Of a stretch of DNA of 64,000 nt, positions 8,115 to 15,632 are shown in pieces (the stretch's first letter is position 1; every line of letters begins with the position of its first letter). The stretch is from NCBI RefSeq assembly GCF_031846525.1, contig NZ_JAVRHM010000006.1, forward strand, positions 129,468-193,467. Direction: 5' to 3'. Below the pieces are notes generated by a model. The model was not told the DNA's origin. It saw nothing but the letters and a program-made list of their open reading frames with translations, and made no database searches. The DNA comes from Autumnicola patrickiae. Lineage in GTDB: Bacteria; Bacteroidota; Bacteroidia; Flavobacteriales; Flavobacteriaceae. The translations under genes were made by a program, and so were the position numbers.

Positions 8115-10066
8115 TGGAAGATATCCTCATATACATTTTAAAAAGCTCAGGATTACTGGCAATTTTCTTTCTTTCCTATCAAATACTTTTAAGAAAAGAA
8201 ACCTCCTTCAGACTTAATAGAAAATTTCTAATTGCCGGAATATTTACTTCTTTTATACTTCCGGCCATATACTTTACGCGAAAAGTGGTGATTGAGGCAC
8301 CTGTAAATAATGCTGCATTTTCTCCGGAAATGTTTCAGAATACACCAGTTGTACAGCAAGCTGAGATAAACTGGTGGAACTTAGCCGGAATAATCTATTT
8401 GGCTGGTGCTGGCATAATGCTTTTTCAGTTTATGTTCAGGTTATCTTCAATTCTGAAGTTGATAAAAACCCATCATTTTGAAAAAGCTGAAGGCTTTAAA
8501 TTTATCAAAATCAATCGTGATATCGGGCCATTTTCGTTTTTCAGATACATTATTTATAATTCTTCATTATATTCTGAGAAGGATTTGAAGCTCATTTTAC
8601 AGCATGAAAAAGTACATGCCACGCAATTACATTCAATAGACGTTATCCTGTCTCACCTTACGACCGCAATTCTCTGGTTTAATCCTTTTAGCTGGTGGTA
8701 TAAAATAATCACAGAACAAAACCTGGAATTTCTTGCAGACCAGGAAACGGTTGCTTTTGCAGGATCCAGAAAAGCTTACCAGCATGCTCTGGTGAAAGTT
8801 TCGGTTCCGGAATTTCAACCAGCTTTAACCAATCATTTTTATCAATCATTCATCAAAAAACGAATCGTTATGCTCAACAAAAAACAAAACAACAAACCGA
8901 AATTGTGGAAAATCAGCCTTGTACTTCCACTACTAATTGCTTTTATGTTTTTCTTCAATGTAAAAACAGAGGCACAGATTGTACAAAAAGAAGAGAAACG
9001 CACAAAAATTTTGGATAGATCTGAAATTAAGGAAAATGGAGAAGAACCGCTTTATGTCCTCAATGGTGTACCCTCAAAAAAGGCAATTATCGATACTATA
9101 AATCCTAAAAGTATTGAAAAGATAGACGTTTTAAAAGGCGCGAAGGCTACTGCTCTTTATGGTTCCTCAGGAAGAGACGGGGTCATTTTAATTAGCACAA
9201 AAGCAAAATCGGGATCAGCCATCAATCCCCTGGAAAATAATTCTGGAAACGCAGAAGAAGCAAGTAAAGTTTCCGGTACTGTAAATCACAGTACAAAACT
9301 AATAATCGTTAACGGCGAGATAAAAGAAGAGGATTTCGACCTGGATTCTATAGATCCCGAAACTATTGAACGTGTGGAAGTTGTAAAAGGAGAAAATGCA
9401 ATTTCCGGATACGGAGAAAAAGCTGAAAACGGGGTTATAAATGTGGTCCTTAAAGATTCTGAGAAAAATTTTTCTTCCGAAGCAACAAATATAAGCGTGC
9501 GTAAGCAGCAAAATAACAACATTTATGGAACAGGTGAGAAAACCGGGGATATAAATGCTTCTGAAAATGGAGAACAGGAAAAACCTTTAGTTACCATTAA
9601 CGGAAAAGTGATGCCGGAGAGTTACGACTACAACGACCTGAAACCTTCTGAAGTTGGCTCCATAAATGTTTTAAAAGGAGCAACGGCAACCGAAAAATAT
9701 GGTAATAAAGGAAAAGACGGGGTAATAGAAATTTTTCTAAAAGGTTATGCGGGTGAAACTCCGCATCCGGGAGAAAGTAATCTCTGGTATATTAGCGCAA
9801 AATATAATAAAGAAGCTCTTAACAAAACAAAAACTGCGCTCAAGCAAAAGAAAGATATCAACGTTAATTTCTCCGGAATTAAAAGAAATAGCGACGGACT
9901 TATTACCAGCATTACTATTACTGCAGAAACCGCAAATGGCAAGAAAGCAAGCGCCAGCTTCAACCAGTCAGAGGGAATTCCTGTCGTGGTAGTTGGGCTT
10001 CAAGAGAATGGATCGATCATTATCTCTTCCAATAAAAAGGACTGGAAGAATAATCCTTCTGAATAA
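8114..10066 (+). CDS. BlaR1-like M56 membrane metallopeptidase with three TonB-plug-like repeats
   Basis: A 650-residue inner-membrane sensor or protease. Hydrophobic helices lie at about 5-26, 37-57, 90-115 and 266-284. HEKVH (164-168) is the zinc HExxH motif, with a downstream EFLADQE helix. After the fourth helix the exported part holds three copies of a plug-like unit at about 311-363, 395-448 and 491-544. Each reads as LxxVNGxxx, then IxxIxVLKG or VVKG, then YGxxGxDGVIxIxxK. This is the text of the TonB-dependent receptor plug (VDGxP...IEVLKGASAxAxYGSRGANGVI). A final domain (580-650) is unrecognised. Co-transcribed with the repressor, it should signal by cleaving it. The plug mimics may bind an envelope partner, which is inference. 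Confidence 0.9.
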   Translation: MEDILIYILKSSGLLAIFFLSYQILLRKETSFRLNRKFLIAGIFTSFILPAIYFTRKVVIEAPVNNAAFSPEMFQNTPVVQQAEINWWNLAGIIYLAGAGIMLFQFMFRLSSILKLIKTHHFEKAEGFKFIKINRDIGPFSFFRYIIYNSSLYSEKDLKLILQHEKVHATQLHSIDVILSHLTTAILWFNPFSWWYKIITEQNLEFLADQETVAFAGSRKAYQHALVKVSVPEFQPALTNHFYQSFIKKRIVMLNKKQNNKPKLWKISLVLPLLIAFMFFFNVKTEAQIVQKEEKRTKILDRSEIKENGEEPLYVLNGVPSKKAIIDTINPKSIEKIDVLKGAKATALYGSSGRDGVILISTKAKSGSAINPLENNSGNAEEASKVSGTVNHSTKLIIVNGEIKEEDFDLDSIDPETIERVEVVKGENAISGYGEKAENGVINVVLKDSEKNFSSEATNISVRKQQNNNIYGTGEKTGDINASENGEQEKPLVTINGKVMPESYDYNDLKPSEVGSINVLKGATATEKYGNKGKDGVIEIFLKGYAGETPHPGESNLWYISAKYNKEALNKTKTALKQKKDINVNFSGIKRNSDGLITSITITAETANGKKASASFNQSEGIPVVVVGLQENGSIIISSNKKDWKNNPSE

Positions 10067-10110
10067 AGCAAGAGACAATCTTCGGAATAACATTATGGTT
10101 TTTAAAACTA

Positions 10111-10157
10111 ATCCTGAAATCTACTTCATCCATAAGCAGGTTTCAGGATCTTTTTTT
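10111..10157 (+). terminator. Terminator of the blaI-blaR1-like operon
   Basis: ATCCTGAAA (10111-10119) pairs with TTTCAGGAT (10141-10149), followed by CTTTTTTT. It lies 45 nt after the stop codon of the M56 gene. Confidence 0.82.
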
Positions 10158-10207
10158 GAAGTGGATTGTAATCATTGTGGGCTTAACGCAAACTGCCTTT
10201 TATTTAA

Positions 10208-10215
10208 TATCTTTG
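10208..10215 (+). promoter_or_regulatory. -7 box of the small gene at 10234
   Basis: TATCTTTG is an exact TAnnTTTG match 18 nt upstream of the ATG, which would give a leader of about 10 nt. A TTG at 10175-10177 is rather far for a -33 element. Confidence 0.45.
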
Positions 10216-10233
10216 GGAAAAGTATCCTATACC

Positions 10234-10386
10234 ATGAAGAAAGCTTTTTTCAAAGTACTCGCAAAAGCGAACAAGAAGATCTTCCCCAGCTACTCCCGGC
10301 AACAGCTGGACCTTCAGAAAGCCAGCAATGTTCAAAAGGCAATTATCGGTTGGAAACTTTGGGTTACAAAAAATTCTCTGGATTAA
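10234..10386 (+). CDS. Small basic conserved-type protein, 50 residues
   Basis: A short gene with ATG at 10234 and stop TAA at 10384-10386. The product begins MKKAFFKVLAKANKKIFPSY and ends AIIGWKLWVTKNSLD. It is strongly basic, with an amphipathic N-terminal helix and a Trp-rich C-terminus. I recall similar tiny flavobacterial proteins with the same ending (AIIGWRxxVTxNAL), sometimes labelled SsrA-binding-like. That comes from memory and is not a demonstrated function. It has its own -7 box and follows a terminator, so it is a separate unit. Longer readings that start upstream would pass through the -7 box and are unlikely. Confidence 0.65.
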   Translation: MKKAFFKVLAKANKKIFPSYSRQQLDLQKASNVQKAIIGWKLWVTKNSLD

Positions 10387-10520
10387 TTCTTTGGTAAGTT
10401 CCGCATTTCTTTCTTGGCTCCTCATGATTAAAATTCATGAAATCTCCTTTACTTTTTCTTTAGATGAATAGCAGCCTGTAGAAACATTTCCATCATCACA
10501 TTGGCAAATCAGTAAATTTT

Positions 10521-10544
10521 CACACTTCGTCAAGCTCAGTGTGG
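10521..10544. repeat. CACACT...AGTGTG hairpin, REP-like intergenic element
   Basis: CACACT and AGTGTG arms flank TTCGTCAAGCTC between the convergent small gene and apt. The text resembles the CACTTCGAC...GCTCAGTG element scattered in many Bacteroidota genomes. It may act as a shared terminator, but there is no T run. Family membership is from memory. Confidence 0.4.
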
Positions 10545-10553
10545 CTCTGTAAC

Positions 10554-11069
10554 CTAATATTGAATAAGCGACTCTACGGGAAAACCAGAAATTTTATTTC
10601 TTCCGTTTAAGAAACCCAGTTCTATTAGAAAATTGCACTGCACTACCTTACCTCCCAGCCTTTCAACAAGATTACATGCCGCACGAGCCGTTCCTCCGGT
10701 AGCCAAAACGTCATCGTGAACGAGCACATTTTGACCTTTTGAAATGGCATCTTGATGGATTTCCAATATGTCAATCCCATATTCCAGATCGTAATTTTCC
10801 TCTAAAGTTTCTGCAGGTAGTTTGCCCTTTTTTCTTACCGGAACAAAACCCGCATTTAGTTTTTGAGCAAGCAAAGCCGCAAAAAAGAATCCGCGGGATT
10901 CAATTCCAACCACGACATCAATATGCTGATTGTCGAGCTTTTGAATAAACAAATCTACCGCAAATTCCATGGCTTTTGGATCCTGAAGTAACGGAGTAAT
11001 ATCTTTATACGAAATCCCTTCCTTTGGGAAATTCTGAACTTCTCTTATATATTCTCTTAAATTAATCAT
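10554..11069 (-). CDS. apt: Adenine phosphoribosyltransferase
   Basis: A 171-residue cytosolic purine-salvage enzyme that converts adenine and PRPP into AMP and pyrophosphate. The PRPP loop is VLVHDDVLATGGTARAACNLV (about 113-133). GISYKDITPLLQDP near residue 18 is the Apt-specific hood motif, and VVGIESRGFFFAALLA (about 55-70) and VPVRKKGKLPAETLEE (about 76-92) are the other conserved blocks. The length is normal. It seems to be monocistronic or the second gene after the flavin reductase 37 bp upstream. Confidence 0.97.
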   Translation of the reverse strand: MINLREYIREVQNFPKEGISYKDITPLLQDPKAMEFAVDLFIQKLDNQHIDVVVGIESRGFFFAALLAQKLNAGFVPVRKKGKLPAETLEENYDLEYGIDILEIHQDAISKGQNVLVHDDVLATGGTARAACNLVERLGGKVVQCNFLIELGFLNGRNKISGFPVESLIQY

Positions 11070-11106
11070 GGCTGCAAGATAAAAAACTGAAGCCTTATTT
11101 GCATTT

Positions 11107-11757
11107 TTACTTGCTCATTTTCTCAGCTCTTTCCGCAAGTTTATTTACCTGAGTGGGATACGGCTTCTCCTTTAGAGTTTTTGCCAGGTGCACCATATTA
11201 TGAGCCATTAAAAGAAGCATATTATTTGTGAATTCGTGTTTATCACCTTCGGCTTCTATATAGGAAGGCCCCGGACCAGCTTCGCCTACATAGTAGGAGA
11301 ATGCATTTACAGGAATACTAAATCCATGTTCAGAAAGATCAAAAAGCATACTGGAAATTGCCTTTTTTGCACCATCTTCATTTCCGTCTATCATCACCCC
11401 GGCCACTTTATTGTAGGTAGGATATTGGCCATTTTCATCATTACCCTCAGACATAATACCGTCAAAACGTTCTGCAACCATTTTGGCAACAGAACCACGA
11501 TCCCCACGCCAGATTGGTGTTGCCAGGATAAGCATATCTGCTTTTTTCACTTTTTCAAGAATTGAGGGCCAGGCATCATCTTCTCCTTCATCAGAGGTCA
11601 CTCCAAAATGTACATTATGGTCTACAACCCTTAAAATTTCTGAGGTTACACCAAGTTCTGTAAAAATCTTTTCAGCATTTTTAATAAATGCCTCAGTATT
11701 TGAAGTTTCAGGTGATTTTTTAAGGGTGCAATTAAGAAATAAAGCTTTAAGTGCCAT
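11107..11757 (-). CDS. NAD(P)H-dependent FMN reductase-like flavodoxin-fold protein
   Basis: A 216-residue cytosolic protein with the flavodoxin-like fold. KALFLNCTLKKSPETSNTEAFI (residues 3-24) is the phosphate-binding loop. ADMLILATPIWRGDRGSVAKMVAERFDG (about 73-100) fits the FMN isoalloxazine loop of the NADPH-dependent FMN reductase family, and KVAGVMIDGNEDGA is the next strand. Family members reduce flavins, quinones or azo compounds, and the substrate here cannot be read. The C-terminus (NMVHLAKTLKEKPYP) is helical. It is transcribed towards apt with a 37 bp gap. Confidence 0.85.
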   Translation of the reverse strand: MALKALFLNCTLKKSPETSNTEAFIKNAEKIFTELGVTSEILRVVDHNVHFGVTSDEGEDDAWPSILEKVKKADMLILATPIWRGDRGSVAKMVAERFDGIMSEGNDENGQYPTYNKVAGVMIDGNEDGAKKAISSMLFDLSEHGFSIPVNAFSYYVGEAGPGPSYIEAEGDKHEFTNNMLLLMAHNMVHLAKTLKEKPYPTQVNKLAERAEKMSK

Positions 11758-11966
11758 AATTATAAGTTTTAAAATTATTATTGAGTTGAATTTATTGGAT
11801 TTTGAGTATAAAAGCCGTTAATGAGAGGTTAAAGGAACCGCTAAAGTCATTTATCCAGCATATTTTCTCAGATTTTTAAGAGATGTGGAAGTTTAAGAAT
11901 TTAGACTGAAGCCATTTTATTTCTGAAGAATTTTCTGAATGAAAGGAATATATCGGGCATAAAAAA

Positions 11967-12041
11967 GAGGCTGTCCAAAAATGGCAAATATCCACCTACT
12001 GAAAAATTCAGCATACAGATGACATTTTTTGACAGCCCCTG
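11967..12041 (-). terminator. Long inverted repeat with GGCTGTC arms (terminator or element remnant)
   Basis: GAGGCTGTCCAAAAATG (11967-11983) pairs with CATTTTTTGACAGCCCCTG (12023-12041), leaving a loop of about 39 nt. On the minus strand the stem ends in a T run, so it would end the transcript of the small gene at 12062. The long arms and loop are unusual for a simple terminator and recall the ends of insertion elements. The rest of 11758-12061 shows nothing else. Confidence 0.6.
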
Positions 12042-12061
12042 ATGTTTACTTCAGAAGAAAA

Positions 12062-12223
12062 TTAATCTTCCTTCTGTTGTTTTTTCTTGTCTTCTTCAAA
12101 TTTATCGTGTCGTTTCGCATCTTCTTTTCTCTGTTCGTCGCGGTTGGCATTTTTCCATTCCGGATTCTTATTAGTATCCTTTTCGTCCTGAAATTCCCTT
12201 CTATCTGAATCTTTATTACTCAT
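12062..12223 (-). CDS. Small highly charged hypothetical protein, 53 residues
   Basis: The frame ATG 12223-12221 to TAA 12064-12062 encodes a 53-residue hydrophilic protein that starts MSNKDSDRREFQDEK and ends DKKKQQKED. About 60% of residues are Asp, Glu, Lys or Arg, with one Trp and no Cys. Such composition fits small stress-induced or disordered proteins, but I recognise no family. It ends 21 bp before a strong hairpin terminator, which supports a genuine monocistronic gene. Confidence 0.55.
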   Translation of the reverse strand: MSNKDSDRREFQDEKDTNKNPEWKNANRDEQRKEDAKRHDKFEEDKKKQQKED

Positions 12224-12539
12224 AATTATGATTTTTAATCTGTTATTATTCGTTTCTCCTAAATATAATCATTTGGAAAAGGCTCAAATAACTGATTAAA
12301 GGTATTTTAACAGGCTTTTATAAACTATCATAAAAAATGGAAAAGAAGCTTGAATTGATAAGCACCTAAAAATAAATCGCTAACCTACTTGTAATAATTT
12401 ATATAAAAATACGACCTATCCTCATTACTTAAGAATGCCAGCCTTGAGCTTCAGCTTGACCCTACTCATGCTGAGGCTAAACAACAGCTGGCATTCGATT
12501 TTCTTCAGTTTTTAAAATCCTGGACCTCCTGAAGTAATT
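12224..12539. other. Intergenic stretch with an imperfect palindrome
   Basis: About 316 bp without a coding frame. The only structure is the inverted repeat at 12433-12496 listed separately. The left 200 bp are A/T-rich and should hold the promoter of the 12062 gene, but I saw no clear -7 box. Confidence 0.4.
12433..12496. repeat. Imperfect 64 bp palindrome (perfect 10 bp outer arms)
   Basis: GAATGCCAGC (12433-12442) and GCTGGCATTC (12487-12496) are exact arms. Inside, AGCTTCAGC and GCTGAGGCT form a second, imperfect stem. It lies 43 bp downstream of the esterase stop. There is no T run, so a repeat element or RNA stabiliser is as likely as a terminator. Confidence 0.5.
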
Positions 12540-13034
12540 TTAGTAACACAATTTTTTAAAAAAGGATTTTACCTCCTCTTCAAATAACTCTACAGGAATA
12601 CGGTGACCCAGCCTGGGCACGAGCCGAAGGTAAAAATCTGTTACAGGATTAAATTCGCCTACCAGAAAATTTAAGGTATCCTGCGGACTAACAACCTCAT
12701 CCCGCTGACCAATAATTATTTGTTTCAGGTTATTGTAGGATTCCTTCTCCTTTGGAATATTTTGAGGAACAGATCTTCTTATAAGTGCCGGGTTAAATAA
12801 CAACGCAGGTCGAAAAATGGCATTTGCAACATGGTATCCTGCAAAACCGCCCATACTGCTCCCAATCACCACATTAATTTCTACTTCAGAATACATTTGA
12901 AGGATGCTATCTATGGCATTGGGATTTTGGTAATAATCCAGATCGGGAGCCAGTACCGTTCCAAATTTTTCCAGGATTTCCCTTTTTTCTGAACTTAATT
13001 TGCTGTCAAGCCCGTGCAGGTAAAGTATATTTAT
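12540..13034 (-). pseudogene. YqiA/UPF0227-like alpha/beta hydrolase whose N-terminus has no ATG
   Basis: The frame encodes a small esterase-type hydrolase. NILYLHGLDSKLSSEKREIL with APDLDYYQNPNAI is the family N-terminus, GSSMGGF is the nucleophile elbow, and the GQRDE loop and GHRIPVE supply the acid and histidine. The first ATG in frame (12896) falls just before the nucleophile elbow and would remove the N-terminal strand and HG motif. The frame is open upstream to a stop at 13079-13077 without ATG, GTG or TTG. The best-placed start is ATA at 13034 (reading I-N-I-L-Y-L-H-G), where homologues have Met. Either ATG mutated to ATA and the gene is dying, or a rare start is used. The rest of the frame is intact. 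Confidence 0.6.
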
Positions 13035-13076
13035 ATAATTTAAATGTTTTTCTTCAGAAGTTAAAGGATATTCATT

Positions 13077-13363
13077 TTAACTTCAACTTTTTTTCATCCT
13101 ACTGCAAAGAAAAATTATAGTGGCGTCAAAATGAGTCGTCCCGAGTATAATTTTTTGAATTCTAGCAAATTCACTTCCGAAGAAATTTAAAGAAAAGTGA
13201 TCTTCTGAAGCCGGCAGTAAAAAATGGCAATTATTGGCCTGGAATAAAAAAAACGCTACCTGAAGGTCTATGTTTCCCGATTTAGGATATTTTAAAGAAG
13301 ATATTTAATTTGCTGCGGCTGAATAATGATTATTTTTACAAAATATCTAGCCTACTTATTTTC
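13077..13363. other. Intergenic, nothing recognised
   Basis: About 290 bp between the start-less esterase and the serine hydrolase. No gene or hairpin is visible. It should contain the divergent promoters. Confidence 0.35.
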
Positions 13364-14707
13364 ATGAATAGTAAATTAAAATACGGACTCCTCTTAGGTT
13401 TCCCTTCCTTAGCATATTTTGTCTACCGGAATTACCCAAAATTAAATATTCTCACTGGTTTTGCCGCTAAAAATGTTTGTTCCTGCACATTTGAAGCTGG
13501 ACGGGACCTGCGATCTATAGAAGCCGGGGACAATAATTTCCTTCCGGTATTTTATGCAAAAAATGAAATTGATTTTGAATCAAAATCTGTTTCCTCAACG
13601 ATATTCGGTTTAAAAAAGCGTACTGCAGTGTATCGGGAAGGCATTGGCAGTGTTCTGTTACCAGAAAATGAGACTGAAACTCTTCCGGAACTTCCTGTTC
13701 CCGCGAGAGAAATTTTACCGGCAGATGTTCCTTATCCTTTCGGAAAAAGACAACCCGAAAATGCCAATTTTCGTACAATTAATCAGGAAGCTTTACAACG
13801 TGCTGTCGGGAACGCTTTTGATCCTGAAGAGAAAGACCTTCAGAAAACCAGGGCGGTATTAGTTCTTCACAAAAATAAACTCCTTGCAGAAAAATATGCG
13901 TCGGGATTTTCTTCGACTACTAAATTCCTGGGCTGGTCCATGACCAAAAGCATTACAAGTGCAATTTTGGGCATATTGGAAAAAAAAGATGAAATTTCAA
14001 TTTCCCAGGATCATCTTTTTAAGGAATGGGAAGGTGATGAGCGTTCCAGAATAACGCTGAACAATTTGCTGCAAATGAACAGCGGATTGGAATGGGAGGA
14101 AGATTATACCAGAATTTCTGACGTCACCAAAATGTTGTTTATGGAAGGTGATATGTCCAGGATACAAATAGATAAACCCCTGAAGGGTAAACCCAACCAT
14201 AGCTGGAATTATTCCTCGGGAACAACAAATTTATTGTCCCGGTTTATTCGTAATCAGTTTGAAACTCACCAGGAATATATGAACTTCTGGTATACAGAAC
14301 TTATTGATAAAATCGGGATGCATTCTATGATCATAGAGCCAGATTTAGATGGAAATTACATTGGTTCATCCTATGGTTGGGCTACTGCCAGGGATTGGGC
14401 AAAATTTGGATTGCTTTACCTCAACAATGGAAAATGGAATGGTGAACAAATCTTAAATGAATCCTGGGTCAAATATTCTGCACAACCAACAAACGGATCT
14501 AATGGAGAATATGGCGCTCATTTCTGGTTAAATGCTGAAAGCAAATTTCCCGATGTGCCAAAGGATATGTTTTCCTGTAATGGTTTCCAGGGACAGTATA
14601 TCTTTATTATACCTTCCAAAGACCTTGTGGTTGTAAGGTTTGGTTTAACGGAAACCCCGGATTTTGATGCCAACAGTTTTCTGAAAGGAATTATAGATGC
14701 TCTTTAG
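13364..14707 (+). CDS. Serine hydrolase, class C beta-lactamase-related
   Basis: I chose the ATG at 13364 (MNSKLKYGLLLG), which gives a 447-residue protein with an N-terminal hydrophobic anchor at about 5-22. An upstream ATG at 13310 adds 18 odd residues. FLGWSMTKSITSAILG holds the SxxK nucleophile motif (SMTK, 192-195). NYSSGTTNLLSR fills the YxN position with YSS, and the C-terminal region contains FSCNGFQGQYIFIIP. Homologues are often annotated as 6-aminohexanoate-dimer hydrolase or EstB-like esterases and are usually not penicillinases. Residues 36-140 are an extra domain before the catalytic part. It is monocistronic with a perfect terminator downstream. Confidence 0.88.
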   Translation: MNSKLKYGLLLGFPSLAYFVYRNYPKLNILTGFAAKNVCSCTFEAGRDLRSIEAGDNNFLPVFYAKNEIDFESKSVSSTIFGLKKRTAVYREGIGSVLLPENETETLPELPVPAREILPADVPYPFGKRQPENANFRTINQEALQRAVGNAFDPEEKDLQKTRAVLVLHKNKLLAEKYASGFSSTTKFLGWSMTKSITSAILGILEKKDEISISQDHLFKEWEGDERSRITLNNLLQMNSGLEWEEDYTRISDVTKMLFMEGDMSRIQIDKPLKGKPNHSWNYSSGTTNLLSRFIRNQFETHQEYMNFWYTELIDKIGMHSMIIEPDLDGNYIGSSYGWATARDWAKFGLLYLNNGKWNGEQILNESWVKYSAQPTNGSNGEYGAHFWLNAESKFPDVPKDMFSCNGFQGQYIFIIPSKDLVVVRFGLTETPDFDANSFLKGIIDAL

Positions 14708-14775
14708 TTACAGTTAACTTCAGCTTTATACTCGATAAAAACTTAAATTATTAAAAATTTGGAATAGTATAAAAA

Positions 14776-14812
14776 TAAAAACAGGATATGCCCCCAACAT
14801 ATCCTGTTTTTT
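14776..14812 (+). terminator. Terminator of the serine hydrolase gene
   Basis: AAAAACAGGATATG and CATATCCTGTTTTT form a perfect 14 bp stem around CCCCCAA, flanked by A and T tracts. It lies about 70 nt after the stop codon and is likely bidirectional. Confidence 0.9.
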
Positions 14813-14896
14813 ATTTTCAGAAGAAGGTTTACCCCTAAAACTTCTTCTTCTAACATGTAGGAAAAGTAGAAAATAAAAACTGATCCCCATATACCT

Positions 14897-14922
14897 AAAA
14901 AGTGGTATTTTTGACACTTTTT
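14897..14922. promoter_or_regulatory. Palindrome upstream of the HPP gene
   Basis: AAAAAGTG and CACTTTTT are exact 8 bp arms around a 10 nt spacer, 38 nt before the HPP start codon. It could be an operator or part of the promoter region. Confidence 0.35.
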
Positions 14923-14960
14923 TAATAAGAATGGAAATAATGAAAAGTGGAAGACATTAA

Positions 14961-15554
14961 ATGATATTTAGAGTGGGCGCAAAAACTCCTATAAAAAAGA
15001 TCAAGAATAACAGGACTTACAGAAAAACAAAATATATTTTTTACAGACAGACGATCTTCGATCCTATAGATCATGTCTGGTCTTTTGTTGGTAGTTTCAC
15101 AGGCATTGGGATAATAGGTTTTATAAATAGCCTGAATTTTTCAACTTCAGATAATTTATTTCTAATAGGTTCTTTTGGTGCCACTGCAGTACTGTTATAT
15201 GGCGCCACAAACAGCCCACTAGCGCAACCTCGAAACCTAATCGGCGGACACCTGCTAAGTTCTATAATAGGAATATTAGCAATTAAGCTAATCCCTTTTC
15301 CGGATTTATTATGGTTAACCTGTGCGCTTGCAGTTTCACTTTCTATCGTGGTTATGCAAATCACTAAAACTATGCATCCGCCGGGCGGAGCCACGGCTCT
15401 AATCGCAGTAATTGGAGGGGAAAAAATACAGAACCTGGGGCTGATGTATGTTATAAATCCTGTTTTAAGCGGAGTTTTTATTTTGCTCGTTACCGCACTT
15501 ATTTTTAATAATCTGTCCAAAAACCGAAGTTATCCCTATAAAAAATCCTCTTAA
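14961..15554 (+). CDS. HPP family membrane protein
   Basis: A 197-residue inner-membrane protein with a basic N-terminal tail of about 35 residues and four or five hydrophobic helices. TMHPPGGATALIAVIGG (about 138-154) contains the family-defining HPP, and SFGATAVLLYGATNSPLAQPRNLIGGHLLS (about 71-100) is the other conserved block. HPP proteins have been linked to nitrite transport in plastids and cyanobacteria, but the bacterial role is mostly unproven. There is no CBS domain fused here, unlike many homologues. The true start could be a little downstream, because the first 30 residues are poorly conserved in style. Confidence 0.88.
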   Translation: MIFRVGAKTPIKKIKNNRTYRKTKYIFYRQTIFDPIDHVWSFVGSFTGIGIIGFINSLNFSTSDNLFLIGSFGATAVLLYGATNSPLAQPRNLIGGHLLSSIIGILAIKLIPFPDLLWLTCALAVSLSIVVMQITKTMHPPGGATALIAVIGGEKIQNLGLMYVINPVLSGVFILLVTALIFNNLSKNRSYPYKKSS

Positions 15555-15632
15555 TTAGGTGGTATTGAGTTCTTACTTAAGGTAGGCTATGGATTAAGAT
15601 CTGAAGGTCAAATGACTTTTGAAAATAAAGGC

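Noticed and set aside
7752..10066. A beta-lactam resistance module
   Set aside because: The regulators are BlaI/BlaR1-like, but no beta-lactamase is adjacent and the sensor has plug-like repeats instead of a penicillin-binding domain.
13364..14707. A true class C beta-lactamase
   Set aside because: It has the SxxK motif, but YSS stands in the YxN position and there is an extra front domain, so an esterase or amide hydrolase is more likely.
14931..14960. 9-codon leader peptide before the HPP gene
   Set aside because: The tiny frame ends right at the HPP start, but nothing supports translation or attenuation.
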